Assembly (NCBI RefSeq): GCF_900115285.1
Contig: NZ_FOYW01000001.1
Location: 1,771,272 to 1,835,271 of the forward strand
Source: Marinobacter daqiaonensis
GTDB lineage: Bacteria; Pseudomonadota; Gammaproteobacteria; Pseudomonadales; Oleiphilaceae
Direction of reading: 5' to 3'
Length of the DNA: 64,000 nt
The translations under genes and the position numbers were made by a program. Within the stretch, counting starts at the first letter, position 1; every line of letters begins with the position of its first letter. Positions 11,185-21,215 of this stretch are shown piece by piece. The notes under the pieces are model-generated. The model ran no database searches. It was given only the letters and a program-made list of their open reading frames with translations, and was not told where the DNA came from.

Positions 11185-11617
11185 GCCTGCGAATCTTAAA
11201 ATCTGAAAGCACCCTTCGCCATGCAAGGCATCTGTCAATTTTTTTTACAGTATTTCAAAAATACTGCCGATCTCCGCTGGATGGACTTAAATTATTGATA
11301 TGCATAAGGTCCCAGCGTGTCCTTCTCGACAGAGTCTGCGCTATCTCCAGTACTCTCAGATCTGAATCCCGACTCTGGCACCGCTTTATTTCCCCTCTCC
11401 CGTGCACAGCGTCGAGTCCATTTACATCTGCAGCTGGAACAGCCTGGCCAAAACCGAACGGACCCGTCTAGTCGCCTGATTTTAGCGTTTAAAAAGGTAA
11501 TGGTCTGGATTGTGCTTTTACGTGAGGTGGTGGGGAACAGGTCCATTCGATGTACGGATCTGCTCCTTCGAGGATGAACCACACTTCTTGTGCAACTTGG
11601 AGACTGGAGGTCTCGTT
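11185..11617. other. Gene-free leader region before the VWA/PEP-CTERM gene
   Basis: No convincing gene is seen here; open frames on both strands give low-complexity Arg/Ser-rich products. CAGTATTT/AAATACTG at 11248-11266 forms an 8-bp hairpin with a 3-base loop. At 11501-11516, TGGTCTG-N4-GTGCT has the GG-N10-GC spacing of a sigma-54 promoter but matches the full consensus imperfectly. A good ribosome binding site GGAGG is at 11606-11610. The region immediately follows ssrA, a common integration target, but I see no integrase or attachment repeat. Confidence 0.4.
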
Positions 11618-12451
11618 ATGATTCTTAAAAAAATAGGTACTGCGCTGACGCTGTGTGGCGCGCTTATCGCGGCGCCACTGAACGCCGCCCCTATCCTCAG
11701 CGACCTTGTGTTCGTCGTGGATGAGTCCGGCTCCATGGGCAATGTGCAGGCCAACCTGCGCGATAACATTGGCCTGTTCGCAAGCATCCTCACTGGTACC
11801 GGCCAGGTGAATGCCCAGTACGGCCTGGTGGGCTACGGCAGTGGCAACCCTGCCCCACGGATGATTACGGACCTGACCAATGACACCGCTTTCGCCAGTG
11901 CCGCCCAGAACCTGGTCGCCAGCGGTGGTACCGAACCCGGCTACACGGCCACGGCTTTCGCTCTGAACGCATTGGACAATCAGTCACCCACGTTCTCGTT
12001 CCGCTCCAACGCGATCAAGAACATTATCATCCTGACGGACGAACCCAGCAACGGCGACCGGACCTTCTTCGGCACGGTTGGTGGCCAGGCGGTTTCAGAA
12101 ACCATCCTGGACGGCGTGCTGACCAACAACAACGCGCTCTATAATGGCGTACTGGCTGGCTCGAGCACCATTTCGTCCTACCAGTCGCTCATCACCTCTC
12201 ATGGTGGCTCGGTGTTTGATCTGAACCAGTTCAACAGCACGGACACCTCCGTTGTTCAGGGCTTCGTAACTGCGTTCGCAAACGCCAAACTTCAGGAAAC
12301 TCTGGATTTCTGTCAGCTCAATCCCAATGATCCGGCCTGTGGCGGCAACGGCGGAACCCCGGTACCCGAGCCCGGCTCCCTGGCACTCCTTGGCCTGGGT
12401 CTGACCGGCCTGGTGGCCATACGCCGTCGCAAGATGGCGGTCGAGGCCTGA
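11618..12451 (+). CDS. Secreted VWA-domain protein with PEP-CTERM sorting tail
   Basis: The 277-residue protein has a signal peptide (MILKKIGTALTLCGALIAAP, cleavage likely after ALNA). A von Willebrand A domain follows, opening LVFVVDESGSMGN, the MIDAS DxSxS metal site. The tail reads PVPEPGSLALLGLGLTGL followed by basic residues, a textbook PEP-CTERM sorting signal (VPEP, hydrophobic helix, RRR). Such proteins are normally cut by exosortase and exported to the surface. I chose ATG 11618 for its GGAGG site and signal peptide. It stands alone; no exosortase gene lies in the window. The ligand is unknown. Confidence 0.88.
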   Translation: MILKKIGTALTLCGALIAAPLNAAPILSDLVFVVDESGSMGNVQANLRDNIGLFASILTGTGQVNAQYGLVGYGSGNPAPRMITDLTNDTAFASAAQNLVASGGTEPGYTATAFALNALDNQSPTFSFRSNAIKNIIILTDEPSNGDRTFFGTVGGQAVSETILDGVLTNNNALYNGVLAGSSTISSYQSLITSHGGSVFDLNQFNSTDTSVVQGFVTAFANAKLQETLDFCQLNPNDPACGGNGGTPVPEPGSLALLGLGLTGLVAIRRRKMAVEA

Positions 12452-12643
12452 GGCCGACAACGGCCGGTGACGTCGAGTCACCTCATCCCTGTCCGGCCAG
12501 ATTCAACTGGCCGGACAATTCCTCCCTCCCCTGACCCGCCATTGCACTACATCCGGCAACAAACCGTTTCAAGAAAAAATCCGTTCAGCCGATAGTCTTC
12601 ATTATAGTGACGTGTCTGCAGATATTGATGAGGAGCATCGGCC

Positions 12644-14533
12644 GTGGGGCTTTTTTCCCTTTCCTGGAAACAGAAATTCTGGCTTTTGATCGCCGCGACG
12701 TTTGTCGGTCTGGTGCTGTTGGCAATGGCCGCCCTGAGGGGCCTCGAACAGGTCTCGGACTCCTACGAGGCCCGCTCCGACGCCAGAGCCTATCAGGCCG
12801 CTTCCCTCTCCCTGTTCTCGGACTGGCTCAAGGTGGAGAGCCGCAGCTCTAACCTGGGGCCCGAGACCGTCGCTCCCTATCAAGGGTCGCTGGCTCAGCT
12901 CCAACAGCAGGCCGACGAGCTCATAGTGCTGGCCGGCGCCCTGACCGCAAAGGAGGTTGCCGAAACCGCGGGCACCATCGAGGGCATGGTCGACCAATAT
13001 GTCCAGCTCCGGCAGACCTGGCTTGAGCTGCAACAGACCCTTGGCCTGAACAATTCCGACGGCCTTCGCGGTGAACTGGCCACGGCCATGGATGATGGCT
13101 TGCGGCAAATCAGCATCTCGATTCTCAATGACGACATTGAGCTGGCCAGAACCGCCTATCCGGATTACCTCGCCACCTACAACTCAGAGTCGGCGTCCAT
13201 CGCGTATGAAGCCATTGAAGGGATGCAGAATGTGGTTTCCGACATGGGCTGGGAGGATAACGAGCTGGGCCAGTCGGTTCAGGCCTTCGCCAATGCCTTT
13301 CGACAGGCGAACCAGCAGATTGAAGTCATCGTGGAGACCGAGCAGCGTCTGGAGCGTCTCGGCGAGGAACTGGAAACCTTTATCGAGGATCAGAACCAGT
13401 CCCTGCGCACCGGCCTGATCGAGGAGACCCGCGCACAGGCCGAGCAGGCCAAAGAGTCATCCACCTGGCTGATTATCGTGGTATCCACCATTGTCGTGGT
13501 GGTGCTGGTGTTGACCCTCACCCAGGCCTCACGCACCCTCGTGGGACGGCTGCACGATACGGTCGATCTGCTTTCCCGGGTGGCTGGAGGCGATCTCACG
13601 GGGCGCCTTCGTCCGGGCAGCAACCCACGGGACGAGTTCAACACCCTGGGCGAGGCCTCCAATCGCATGACCGAAGACATGTCAAAGGTCATCCGCGAGG
13701 TCATCGGCGGCAATCGCGACCTGTCCCGGCTGCAGGGCGAACTCGAGCAGTTGATGCTGCAAATGAGCAACAACAGTGAGCAGGTGGAAGGTCAGACCGA
13801 GCAGACTGCGGCGGCGGTGCAGGAGATCTCACATACGACGACCGAGATCGCCAGCCTGACCAACACCGTCAATCACTCCGCGCAGGAGGCTAACTGCGCC
13901 GCCCAGGACGGTGCCCGGGTCATCAAGAGCAGCGTCAGCAGCATGCACGAGCTGTCCACGAGGATCCAGCAGACTCACGAGCAGGTGGGGCGCCTGAGCC
14001 AGACCGGGGAAAAGGTCAACTCCATCGTCGACACCATCAACGGGCTCGCGGAGCAAACCAACCTGCTGGCACTGAATGCGGCCATTGAGGCGGCCCGCGC
14101 CGGCGAAGCCGGACGGGGCTTCTCGGTCGTCGCTGATGAGGTTCGTTCACTGGCGGAGAAAACCGTGGCGGCCACCAGTGGCATTGCGAACATCGTCGAT
14201 GCCCTGAACCGGGAAACCCGTGAAATCTCCACGCTGATGGAACAGGGTATGAAACAGGCGATTTCCGGTGAAAAGAGCGCTGAGGAAGCTGCGTCGGTGA
14301 TCGACCGCATCACCCACTCCATCAACAGCCTGGCCGGCGACATGGAGCAGGTGGTCAGCTCGGTTGAAGGCATCTCAACCACGACCGAGGAAATCGCCCA
14401 GAAGGTGGAACAGATTCATGTCCACACCCAGGAAACAGGGATCATCCGCAAGCAACTGGACGAACATACCCGCCAGCTGGCGGCTTGCTCTGACAGCCTC
14501 AATGAAACCTCCGGGCGCTTCCGCCTTGGCTGA
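12644..14533 (+). CDS. Methyl-accepting chemotaxis protein
   Basis: This 629-residue chemoreceptor has an N-terminal membrane helix (about 11-31) and a large helical periplasmic sensor domain (about 32-272) suggestive of the bimodular helical class. A second membrane helix (about 275-297), a HAMP segment and a cytoplasmic signalling domain follow. The signalling hairpin tip reads [20 protein letters not shown]. The start is GTG at 12644 with AGGAG 8 bp upstream. No che genes are adjacent and the ligand is unknown. There is no C-terminal CheR-tethering pentapeptide. Confidence 0.93.
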   Translation: MGLFSLSWKQKFWLLIAATFVGLVLLAMAALRGLEQVSDSYEARSDARAYQAASLSLFSDWLKVESRSSNLGPETVAPYQGSLAQLQQQADELIVLAGALTAKEVAETAGTIEGMVDQYVQLRQTWLELQQTLGLNNSDGLRGELATAMDDGLRQISISILNDDIELARTAYPDYLATYNSESASIAYEAIEGMQNVVSDMGWEDNELGQSVQAFANAFRQANQQIEVIVETEQRLERLGEELETFIEDQNQSLRTGLIEETRAQAEQAKESSTWLIIVVSTIVVVVLVLTLTQASRTLVGRLHDTVDLLSRVAGGDLTGRLRPGSNPRDEFNTLGEASNRMTEDMSKVIREVIGGNRDLSRLQGELEQLMLQMSNNSEQVEGQTEQTAAAVQEISHTTTEIASLTNTVNHSAQEANCAAQDGARVIKSSVSSMHELSTRIQQTHEQVGRLSQTGEKVNSIVDTINGLAEQTNLLALNAAIEAARAGEAGRGFSVVADEVRSLAEKTVAATSGIANIVDALNRETREISTLMEQGMKQAISGEKSAEEAASVIDRITHSINSLAGDMEQVVSSVEGISTTTEEIAQKVEQIHVHTQETGIIRKQLDEHTRQLAACSDSLNETSGRFRLG

Positions 14534-14546
14534 GCCCTGCCAATGA

Positions 14547-15758
<1,212 letters not shown>

Positions 15759-15787
15759 TCGTCGGCTCGGAAGGCGATGCGGGTCCC

Positions 15788-17818
15788 TCAGACGGGCCCG
15801 CTATCCGCCTGCAGCCCTTCCGCCGGAACCCTGTCCGCACCCCAGCTCCGGTACACCATATCGGTAATCCGGGCGATGTCCTCGGCCGGCACGGCGTCGG
15901 GATTCCCCCGCTCCAGGGGGTCAAAATGGAAAATGTACAGCCGCGAGGCGAATTGCTCGAACGGCAGTGAAGCTTCCCCGAAACGTTCACCGTTACCCGA
16001 GGTACTGACCACGATGTCGTCCCCCCAGTTCTGACCGCTGTCGTTATTGGGGTTGAAGAAATAGACCCGCATCCTGTCCTGCTGATCGAGACTTACCCGG
16101 AGGATGGTGAGGGCATGCCAGCCGATGAATCGGGCGGCACTGTCAGTCACCGCGATCCCGGCTGGCTGGGGGTGGATAAGCGGCTGGTTCCCGTTGTAAT
16201 AAGGGTGATAGGTAATGTAGAAATGCTGGAGAAAGCGTTCCAGATCCAGGAGATTTCCGGTGGCCACATCCACGTTGATACTGAAGCCGCGGCCGGACCA
16301 CCAGCCATGGAACTCCGGGTTGACCCAGCGATGGGGGTCGCCTTCCCGGCCGATACACATCCTGCCCATTTCCGCATAGATCCGGTCGAGGTGGGGCACC
16401 ACCAGCAACGAGACCGGATCAAGGTCGAGAGTGATCTCCGCCGCCACCCCTGACGCGCTGTTCCGGGATGACACCGGCTCGCCCTCGAAGTGCATGATGA
16501 TCTCATCGTCACGGGCGGCCCAGGCCACCATCTGCAGGAGATAGTCCGGATCGTTGTAGGCCCACATGGACAGCGCCCGGGCCGATTGACAGGTCGGATT
16601 GTTCCCCTGGCCGACACCCAGAGGCTGACCCAGCATGGACAGGACCCCCTGGATCAGCCATGCCCTGGGCTCCGGCGTGTCGCCAAACGCCAACCTGATC
16701 CTTTCCCGCGCATTGGCCGAGAGTGGCAGCTGAACCTGGCGCCAGAGTGCCGGTGCAACCGGTGGCTGGTACATGATCCCCCGCTCCAGCATCAGCGCGA
16801 GACCATACAGCCCCTGGCAGGTTTCCGGGAAAATCCCCTGCTGGATCAGGGCATGCACCAGGTCCTGATAGCACAGCAGACAGTCGCGGCCGGTGCTGGA
16901 GAGGCCCAGCGCCTCCGACAGCAATGAAGGCGACTGCTCGCGAAGGTACTGGACCAGCGCCGCGTGATACGGCGAGACCAGGCCAGTGTCGTGCATGGCC
17001 CTGGCGCAACCGGTGGCTTCGCTTTGCAGGGCGGCCTGGTCCATGGCCTGGATACGCTCCAGGTAGACCCCCACCCCGGGGTCCTCCCGGCAGGCCTGGG
17101 TGGGACCGAACAGGCTGCTGATCAGGCGGTCTGCCCCCTGACCGCTGCCTCCGAGGTCGATATCCGGATTGTTCCTGCAGATGGCGATCTGAGTGATCAT
17201 CTGGCGCACATCCGTCACCTGGATAGGCCTCTGGTTCACAATGCGCCAGATCTCGTCGATCAAACGGTCGATGATGTGCTCGTAGCCGATGCGGTTGGCC
17301 AGATGACGGATAACCGCCCGGCTGATCGTGGCCAGGCGCCCCTGCTGTTCCCGCTCCGCCTCAGAGGGCGTACCGAACAGCAACTCCAGATTGATGGCCA
17401 ACACCTGGGCAAGATAGTGGTGGGCCTGTTCTGCGGACATGCGGGGATGCTCGTACCCCCCCTTTGCCACCGCCAGCAACCGCAATTCACTGAGAGCCTC
17501 GATCACGACAGTGTCGGAATAGGGACTGCGCAGAGAAAGTCGGGTAAGGGATGGAATCAGAATCTGGGGGTCGGCCCAGTCGGACCCTTCAAAGATACCG
17601 GTCTGTTCAATCGACCGTGCCCGGGCTTCCACGACGGCGCAGCCGCCCTCCAGCATCAGCACCTGGCGGATGCTCTCGATGAGCCGGGGCATTTTTGTCA
17701 GGCGGGAAAAAGACGGACTGGACGACGCCACCTCGATGGCATCGTCCAGCCGTTGCGCCTTGATGGCAAGCTTGTGTTCCAGCTCGCCCGAGGGCGATGT
17801 TTCATTGCTATACGTCAA
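15788..17818 (-). CDS. Uncharacterised protein with possible cysteine-peptidase-like C-terminal domain
   Basis: I do not recognise this 676-residue protein. There is no signal peptide or membrane segment, and the first ~400 residues look mostly helical. The last ~280 residues contain GVGQGNNPTCQSARALSMWA (Cys410), GWHALTILRV (His568) and VYFFNPNNDSGQNWG (Asn589-Asp593). This Cys-His-Asn/Asp order, with small polar residues around the Cys and a strand into the His, is reminiscent of papain-like or transglutaminase-like folds. It is encoded 51 bp downstream of an ATP-grasp ligase in the same direction, so the two probably work together. The function is unknown and the fold assignment is inference. 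Confidence 0.6.
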   Translation of the reverse strand: MTYSNETSPSGELEHKLAIKAQRLDDAIEVASSSPSFSRLTKMPRLIESIRQVLMLEGGCAVVEARARSIEQTGIFEGSDWADPQILIPSLTRLSLRSPYSDTVVIEALSELRLLAVAKGGYEHPRMSAEQAHHYLAQVLAINLELLFGTPSEAEREQQGRLATISRAVIRHLANRIGYEHIIDRLIDEIWRIVNQRPIQVTDVRQMITQIAICRNNPDIDLGGSGQGADRLISSLFGPTQACREDPGVGVYLERIQAMDQAALQSEATGCARAMHDTGLVSPYHAALVQYLREQSPSLLSEALGLSSTGRDCLLCYQDLVHALIQQGIFPETCQGLYGLALMLERGIMYQPPVAPALWRQVQLPLSANARERIRLAFGDTPEPRAWLIQGVLSMLGQPLGVGQGNNPTCQSARALSMWAYNDPDYLLQMVAWAARDDEIIMHFEGEPVSSRNSASGVAAEITLDLDPVSLLVVPHLDRIYAEMGRMCIGREGDPHRWVNPEFHGWWSGRGFSINVDVATGNLLDLERFLQHFYITYHPYYNGNQPLIHPQPAGIAVTDSAARFIGWHALTILRVSLDQQDRMRVYFFNPNNDSGQNWGDDIVVSTSGNGERFGEASLPFEQFASRLYIFHFDPLERGNPDAVPAEDIARITDMVYRSWGADRVPAEGLQADSGPV

Positions 17819-17869
17819 ACCTGAAATCCTTAGAGCTGTCGGCAGCCCTTTAGCAGTTCTTCAGGCTGA

Positions 17870-19105
17870 TTATACATAGAAGTCCAGCTCTTCCTGATGT
17901 TTCAGAAGATCCCGCATGCGATACGGGTCATCCCCGAAGAAATAGACAAGGCCCCAGTGGGTGCCAAAAGCCGTCCGCTTGGTAACAGTTTCCTCCATGG
18001 GTGCCGTGAGCTCGTGGGACTCGAAATAGTCGTGATCCTCCGTTTCCTCGGGGATTTCCAGCTTGCTGACCACCCGGCGGCGTGGATAGACGCCGAAGCA
18101 TCCGGCATAACCTTTGGCATCCTCCACTTCCTTCGGGAAGAAGGCTTTTACTTCCTCCTCGGTGGTCTTGGGGTCAAAGGTCATGATCAGGGCCTGATAG
18201 GCGTTGAAGCCATAGGCGCGCTCAAGGAGTTCGAACACCTTGAACCCCGGCGGACGATAGGCCACTTCCCCGAAGTACATGGTTCTGTCGCTGGTGACGA
18301 AGTACTCGGGGTGGATGAAACCGAAATCGATATCGAAGGTCTTGATGAGCTTCTCGATCTCACCCTTGATCTGCTCACGGTACTTTTCCAGATCCGGTGT
18401 TGCCGGTACGAATACCGAGTAACCCAGAGTCACGTATTCGGAGATATTGAGGAATGCCACCTTGCCGTTGTGAATCCAGGCTTCCACTGCGAACTCCCAG
18501 CCATCAAGGTGGGATTCCATCAGGACGGGGAACTCTTCCTCGGGGATAACGTCCACTTCGTCCGGGGTGCGGATCACCCGGTGGCCCAGGCAACCTGCCT
18601 TGTCGAAAGCCTTCAGGTGAATCGGGTCATTGGGGTCGCCGTCGAGTTTCAGCAGGGTCTGGTTAACGCGCTTGAGAAAACGGATCACATCGCCTTTGTC
18701 GTGGGCCTCCTCAAAGATGCCGACCCGTATGCCGCCGAGCTGTGCGCGACGCTTCATCAGCGCCTTGTCCCGCAACAGCATGGCCTGGCCGAACAGCCTT
18801 GGCTTGTCCATCAACACCGAGTTGATTGCGCCGGCCCATTCCACGGTTTCCTCAAACAGCGGGATCGCCACATCGACGCCCATTTCCTGCAAAGTCTGGG
18901 CGATTTCCACGGAGCGATCATTCAGACGTTCGAAGTTCCAGGGCACGTAGGGAATGTTATGTTCTTCGCAGTAGGCCTCGGCCCAGTCCGGTGCCACAAC
19001 CACATAGCGACGATCAAACTTCTCCGCGGCCTCAACGGCATTGAGGCTCCAGCCGAGCAGCGCCACGTACCCTTTTTCCGGATTAAACTTCGACTCACTG
19101 TTCAT
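17870..19105 (-). CDS. ATP-grasp superfamily ligase
   Basis: This 411-residue cytosolic protein looks like an ATP-grasp carboxylate-amine ligase. It has an N-terminal Rossmann-like part (KGYVALLGWSLNAVEAAEKF, VVVAPDWAEAYCEEH). The central lid and binding strand (VLMESHLDGWEFAVEAW, 194-210) and the metal-binding strand YFGEVAYRPPG (277-287) resemble the E-x-N-x-R-P-P-G block of the superfamily, with Ala where Asn is usual. The substrate is unknown. AGGAG precedes the ATG at 19105. It leads a two-gene unit with the 676-residue protein downstream, and palindromes lie 113-158 bp upstream. A role in making or tagging a peptide is possible, since ATP-grasp ligases and papain-like peptidases are often paired. 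Confidence 0.75.
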   Translation of the reverse strand: MNSESKFNPEKGYVALLGWSLNAVEAAEKFDRRYVVVAPDWAEAYCEEHNIPYVPWNFERLNDRSVEIAQTLQEMGVDVAIPLFEETVEWAGAINSVLMDKPRLFGQAMLLRDKALMKRRAQLGGIRVGIFEEAHDKGDVIRFLKRVNQTLLKLDGDPNDPIHLKAFDKAGCLGHRVIRTPDEVDVIPEEEFPVLMESHLDGWEFAVEAWIHNGKVAFLNISEYVTLGYSVFVPATPDLEKYREQIKGEIEKLIKTFDIDFGFIHPEYFVTSDRTMYFGEVAYRPPGFKVFELLERAYGFNAYQALIMTFDPKTTEEEVKAFFPKEVEDAKGYAGCFGVYPRRRVVSKLEIPEETEDHDYFESHELTAPMEETVTKRTAFGTHWGLVYFFGDDPYRMRDLLKHQEELDFYV

Positions 19106-19217
19106 GATAGCTTCTCCTTGACCAACATTTACTTCTTCAACCTACACAATAATAAGTTGCATTCAGTAACAGGGCTTCTCCAAAAAACCCGAAACTTGAC
19201 ATACAGGTCATTGTTTT

Positions 19218-19263
19218 AAAATCGATTTTTGATTATCGAGAACAGGTAGATCGATTTGATCTA
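19218..19263. promoter_or_regulatory. AT-rich palindromic control region
   Basis: AAATCGATTT (19218-19227) is a perfect palindrome. TAGATC and GATCTA (19247-19263, 5-bp spacer) form a second inverted repeat that also contains ATCGAT. The two centres are about 32 bp apart, three helical turns, in an AT-rich island between the ATP-grasp gene and the end of mqo. They look like paired operator sites; the regulator is not identifiable. Confidence 0.4.
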
Positions 19264-19302
19264 ATAGGAGAGGAACGATGCCTCAGAGACATTACGGACA
19301 GC

Positions 19303-19331
19303 ACTCCGGCCAGGGAAACCCTGGCCGGAGT
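19303..19331 (-). terminator. Hairpin after mqo
   Basis: ACTCCGGCCAGGG pairs perfectly with CCCTGGCCGGAGT across an AAA loop, 5 bp after the mqo stop codon. No T run follows on the minus strand, so it may stabilise the mRNA end rather than terminate on its own. Confidence 0.6.
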
Positions 19332-19336
19332 CTGGA

Positions 19337-20827
19337 TCAGGCGTCTTCCCGCAGACGAAGGGTGGACAGCGTCCGCTCGCGAACTCTACGCAGCAGGGCT
19401 TCATCCTCCACCAGGGACTGGCCGTAGGAGGGAACCATCTCCCGCAGGCGCTGCTGCCATTCATCGGTTTTGAGCTTCTCGGGAAAACAGCGCTCAATCA
19501 CATCAAGCATGGCGTGGGCCGCGGTGGAGGCACCCGGTGAAGCCCCCAGCAGGGCTGCCAGCGTCCCATCCTTGGCCGCCACGATCTCGGTACCGAATTC
19601 CAGCTTGCCGCCCCCGTCCTTGCTTTTCTTGATGATCTGGACACGCTGCCCCGCGTCCTGGAGCTTCCAGTCCTCTTCCCTTGCATCCGGAAAGTAATTG
19701 CGAAGCGACGCCACCCGGTCACTGTGTGACTGGAAGACTTCACCAATCAGATAGCGGGTGAGGTCCATGTTGCTCTTGCTGACCGAAAGCATGGGGCGCA
19801 GGTTGGTGGGCCTGACGGAGCCGAACAGGTCGAACACCGAGCCCTGCTTCAGGAAACGGGTGGTGAAACCGGCGAACGGTCCGAACAGCAGCGCGGGTTT
19901 GCCGTTGATGATCCGGGTGTCGAGATGGGGCACCGACATGGGAGGCGAGCCAATCGGCGCCTTGCCGTACACCTTGGCGCGATGCTGTTTGACGATTTCC
20001 GGCTTCTGGCAGACCAGCCATTGGCCGCTGACCGGGAACCCGCCATAACCCTTGGCCTCGTCGATGTCGGATTTCTGCAGCATCGGCAGCGCACCGCCGC
20101 CGGCACCGAGAAAGACAAAGCCCGCTTCCAGCTTTCTGGTGACACCGGTCTTCTGGTCCTTGACCCGGACTTTCCAGCGGCCATTATCGCGCTTGGCAAG
20201 ATAGGTCACCGGGCTGCTCAGCATCAGCTCGAAATTCGGTGTCGTCTGCAGATACTGGACCATGCTGCGGGTTAGCGAGCCGAAGTCCACATCGGCACCG
20301 TGACCGATCCGGGTTGCCGCCACCGGCTGCATCGGATCCCGGTTCTTGACCACCAGGGGCATCCACTCTTCGAGGACACGGGGCGACTCGGTATATTCCA
20401 TTTCCCGGAACAGGTGGTGGGCTTTGAGTTTCTCGTAGCGACGCTTGAGGAACGCAATGTCCTTCTCACCCCAGACAAAGCTCTGGTGAGGCGTGCGGTT
20501 GATAAACGACCTGGGATCCGAGAGCATCCCCTGCTCCACCAGATAACTCCAGAGCTGAAGGGAGACCTCGAAGGACGCATTGATCGTCAGCGCCCGGTCA
20601 ATGGTGACATCACCATCTTCGGTCTCGGGAGTGTAATTGAGCTCGCAGTAGCCGGCATGGCCGGTTCCCGCATTGTTCCATCCATCCGTGCTTTCGTGGG
20701 CAACGTGATCAAGACGTTCCACCATGACGATGTCCAGGGACGGATCGAGCTGCCTGAGCATCAAGCCGAGTGTGGCGCTCATGACGCCACCACCGACCAG
20801 CACCACGTCTGCCTGTCTTACAGCCAT
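19337..20827 (-). CDS. mqo: Malate:quinone oxidoreductase
   Basis: This peripheral membrane FAD enzyme oxidises malate to oxaloacetate and passes electrons to quinone, serving in the TCA cycle. The 496-residue protein has the family length. It begins with the FAD motif VVLVGGGVMSATLGLMLRQL and carries the family block HESTDGWNNAGTGHAGYCELNYTPE. Later conserved segments include FVFLGAGGGALPMLQKSDI and LLGASPGASTAAHAMLDV. It is a single-gene unit with a hairpin behind it. Confidence 0.97.
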   Translation of the reverse strand: MAVRQADVVLVGGGVMSATLGLMLRQLDPSLDIVMVERLDHVAHESTDGWNNAGTGHAGYCELNYTPETEDGDVTIDRALTINASFEVSLQLWSYLVEQGMLSDPRSFINRTPHQSFVWGEKDIAFLKRRYEKLKAHHLFREMEYTESPRVLEEWMPLVVKNRDPMQPVAATRIGHGADVDFGSLTRSMVQYLQTTPNFELMLSSPVTYLAKRDNGRWKVRVKDQKTGVTRKLEAGFVFLGAGGGALPMLQKSDIDEAKGYGGFPVSGQWLVCQKPEIVKQHRAKVYGKAPIGSPPMSVPHLDTRIINGKPALLFGPFAGFTTRFLKQGSVFDLFGSVRPTNLRPMLSVSKSNMDLTRYLIGEVFQSHSDRVASLRNYFPDAREEDWKLQDAGQRVQIIKKSKDGGGKLEFGTEIVAAKDGTLAALLGASPGASTAAHAMLDVIERCFPEKLKTDEWQQRLREMVPSYGQSLVEDEALLRRVRERTLSTLRLREDA

Positions 20828-21215
20828 TTGCTAGTCACCTTAGCGAGTTATCGAACCTGTCGGGCCGCCACGATCAGCAGCGAATCCCTTACTGAATGAT
20901 TATCCCGGTTTTGGCGGGAACAGAAAAAGTCCGGCCATACCAGGTCAGCCACCTGTCACTGGCCATGCCCTGAATTACCCGCGGGCATTTGGGGGCATCA
21001 TCATGCGTATGAATACGTACGGAGTCACCGCAACTTTAGTCGGATACTCAGCGAAAACGCCATTCCCTTCCATAGGGGATTACCCTGTGCTTACCTTTGC
21101 ATGAGATATGCGGTAACGTCTGCGCCGACAATTGTCTACGGTATGACGAACTGTTTCGTTCACCCCCGGTTCTGGACCGGGACTTTTCACAAAGCATTTT
21201 ATACAGGAACGATCG
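20828..21215. other. Divergent intergenic region mqo / antiporter
   Basis: This 388-bp gap separates the mqo start (minus) from the antiporter start (plus). It must hold both promoters. CGTAT-GA-ATACG at 21006-21017 is a small palindrome. I see no convincing small gene; frames here are continuations of antisense frames. Confidence 0.4.

Noticed and set aside
11292-11582. Short frames on both strands between ssrA and the VWA gene
   Set aside because: Arg/Ser-rich products without motifs and without good ribosome sites; treated as intergenic.
10785-11617. Possible integrated element at the 3' end of ssrA
   Set aside because: tmRNA genes are common integration targets, but no integrase, phage gene or repeated ssrA end was found downstream.
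16964-17824. 286-codon plus-strand frame opposite the 676-residue gene
   Set aside because: Antisense shadow without motifs. The minus-strand product has coherent helical and C-terminal domain-like segments.
17897-19219. 440-codon plus-strand frame opposite the ATP-grasp gene
   Set aside because: Antisense shadow; the minus-strand frame has recognisable ATP-grasp motifs, a good ribosome site and operon spacing.
19278-19424. Short plus-strand frame after AGGAGAGG at 19267-19274
   Set aside because: Although the ribosome-site-like sequence and ATG spacing look good, the 48-codon frame runs through the mqo terminator hairpin and into the mqo coding region antisense, with no recognisable product.
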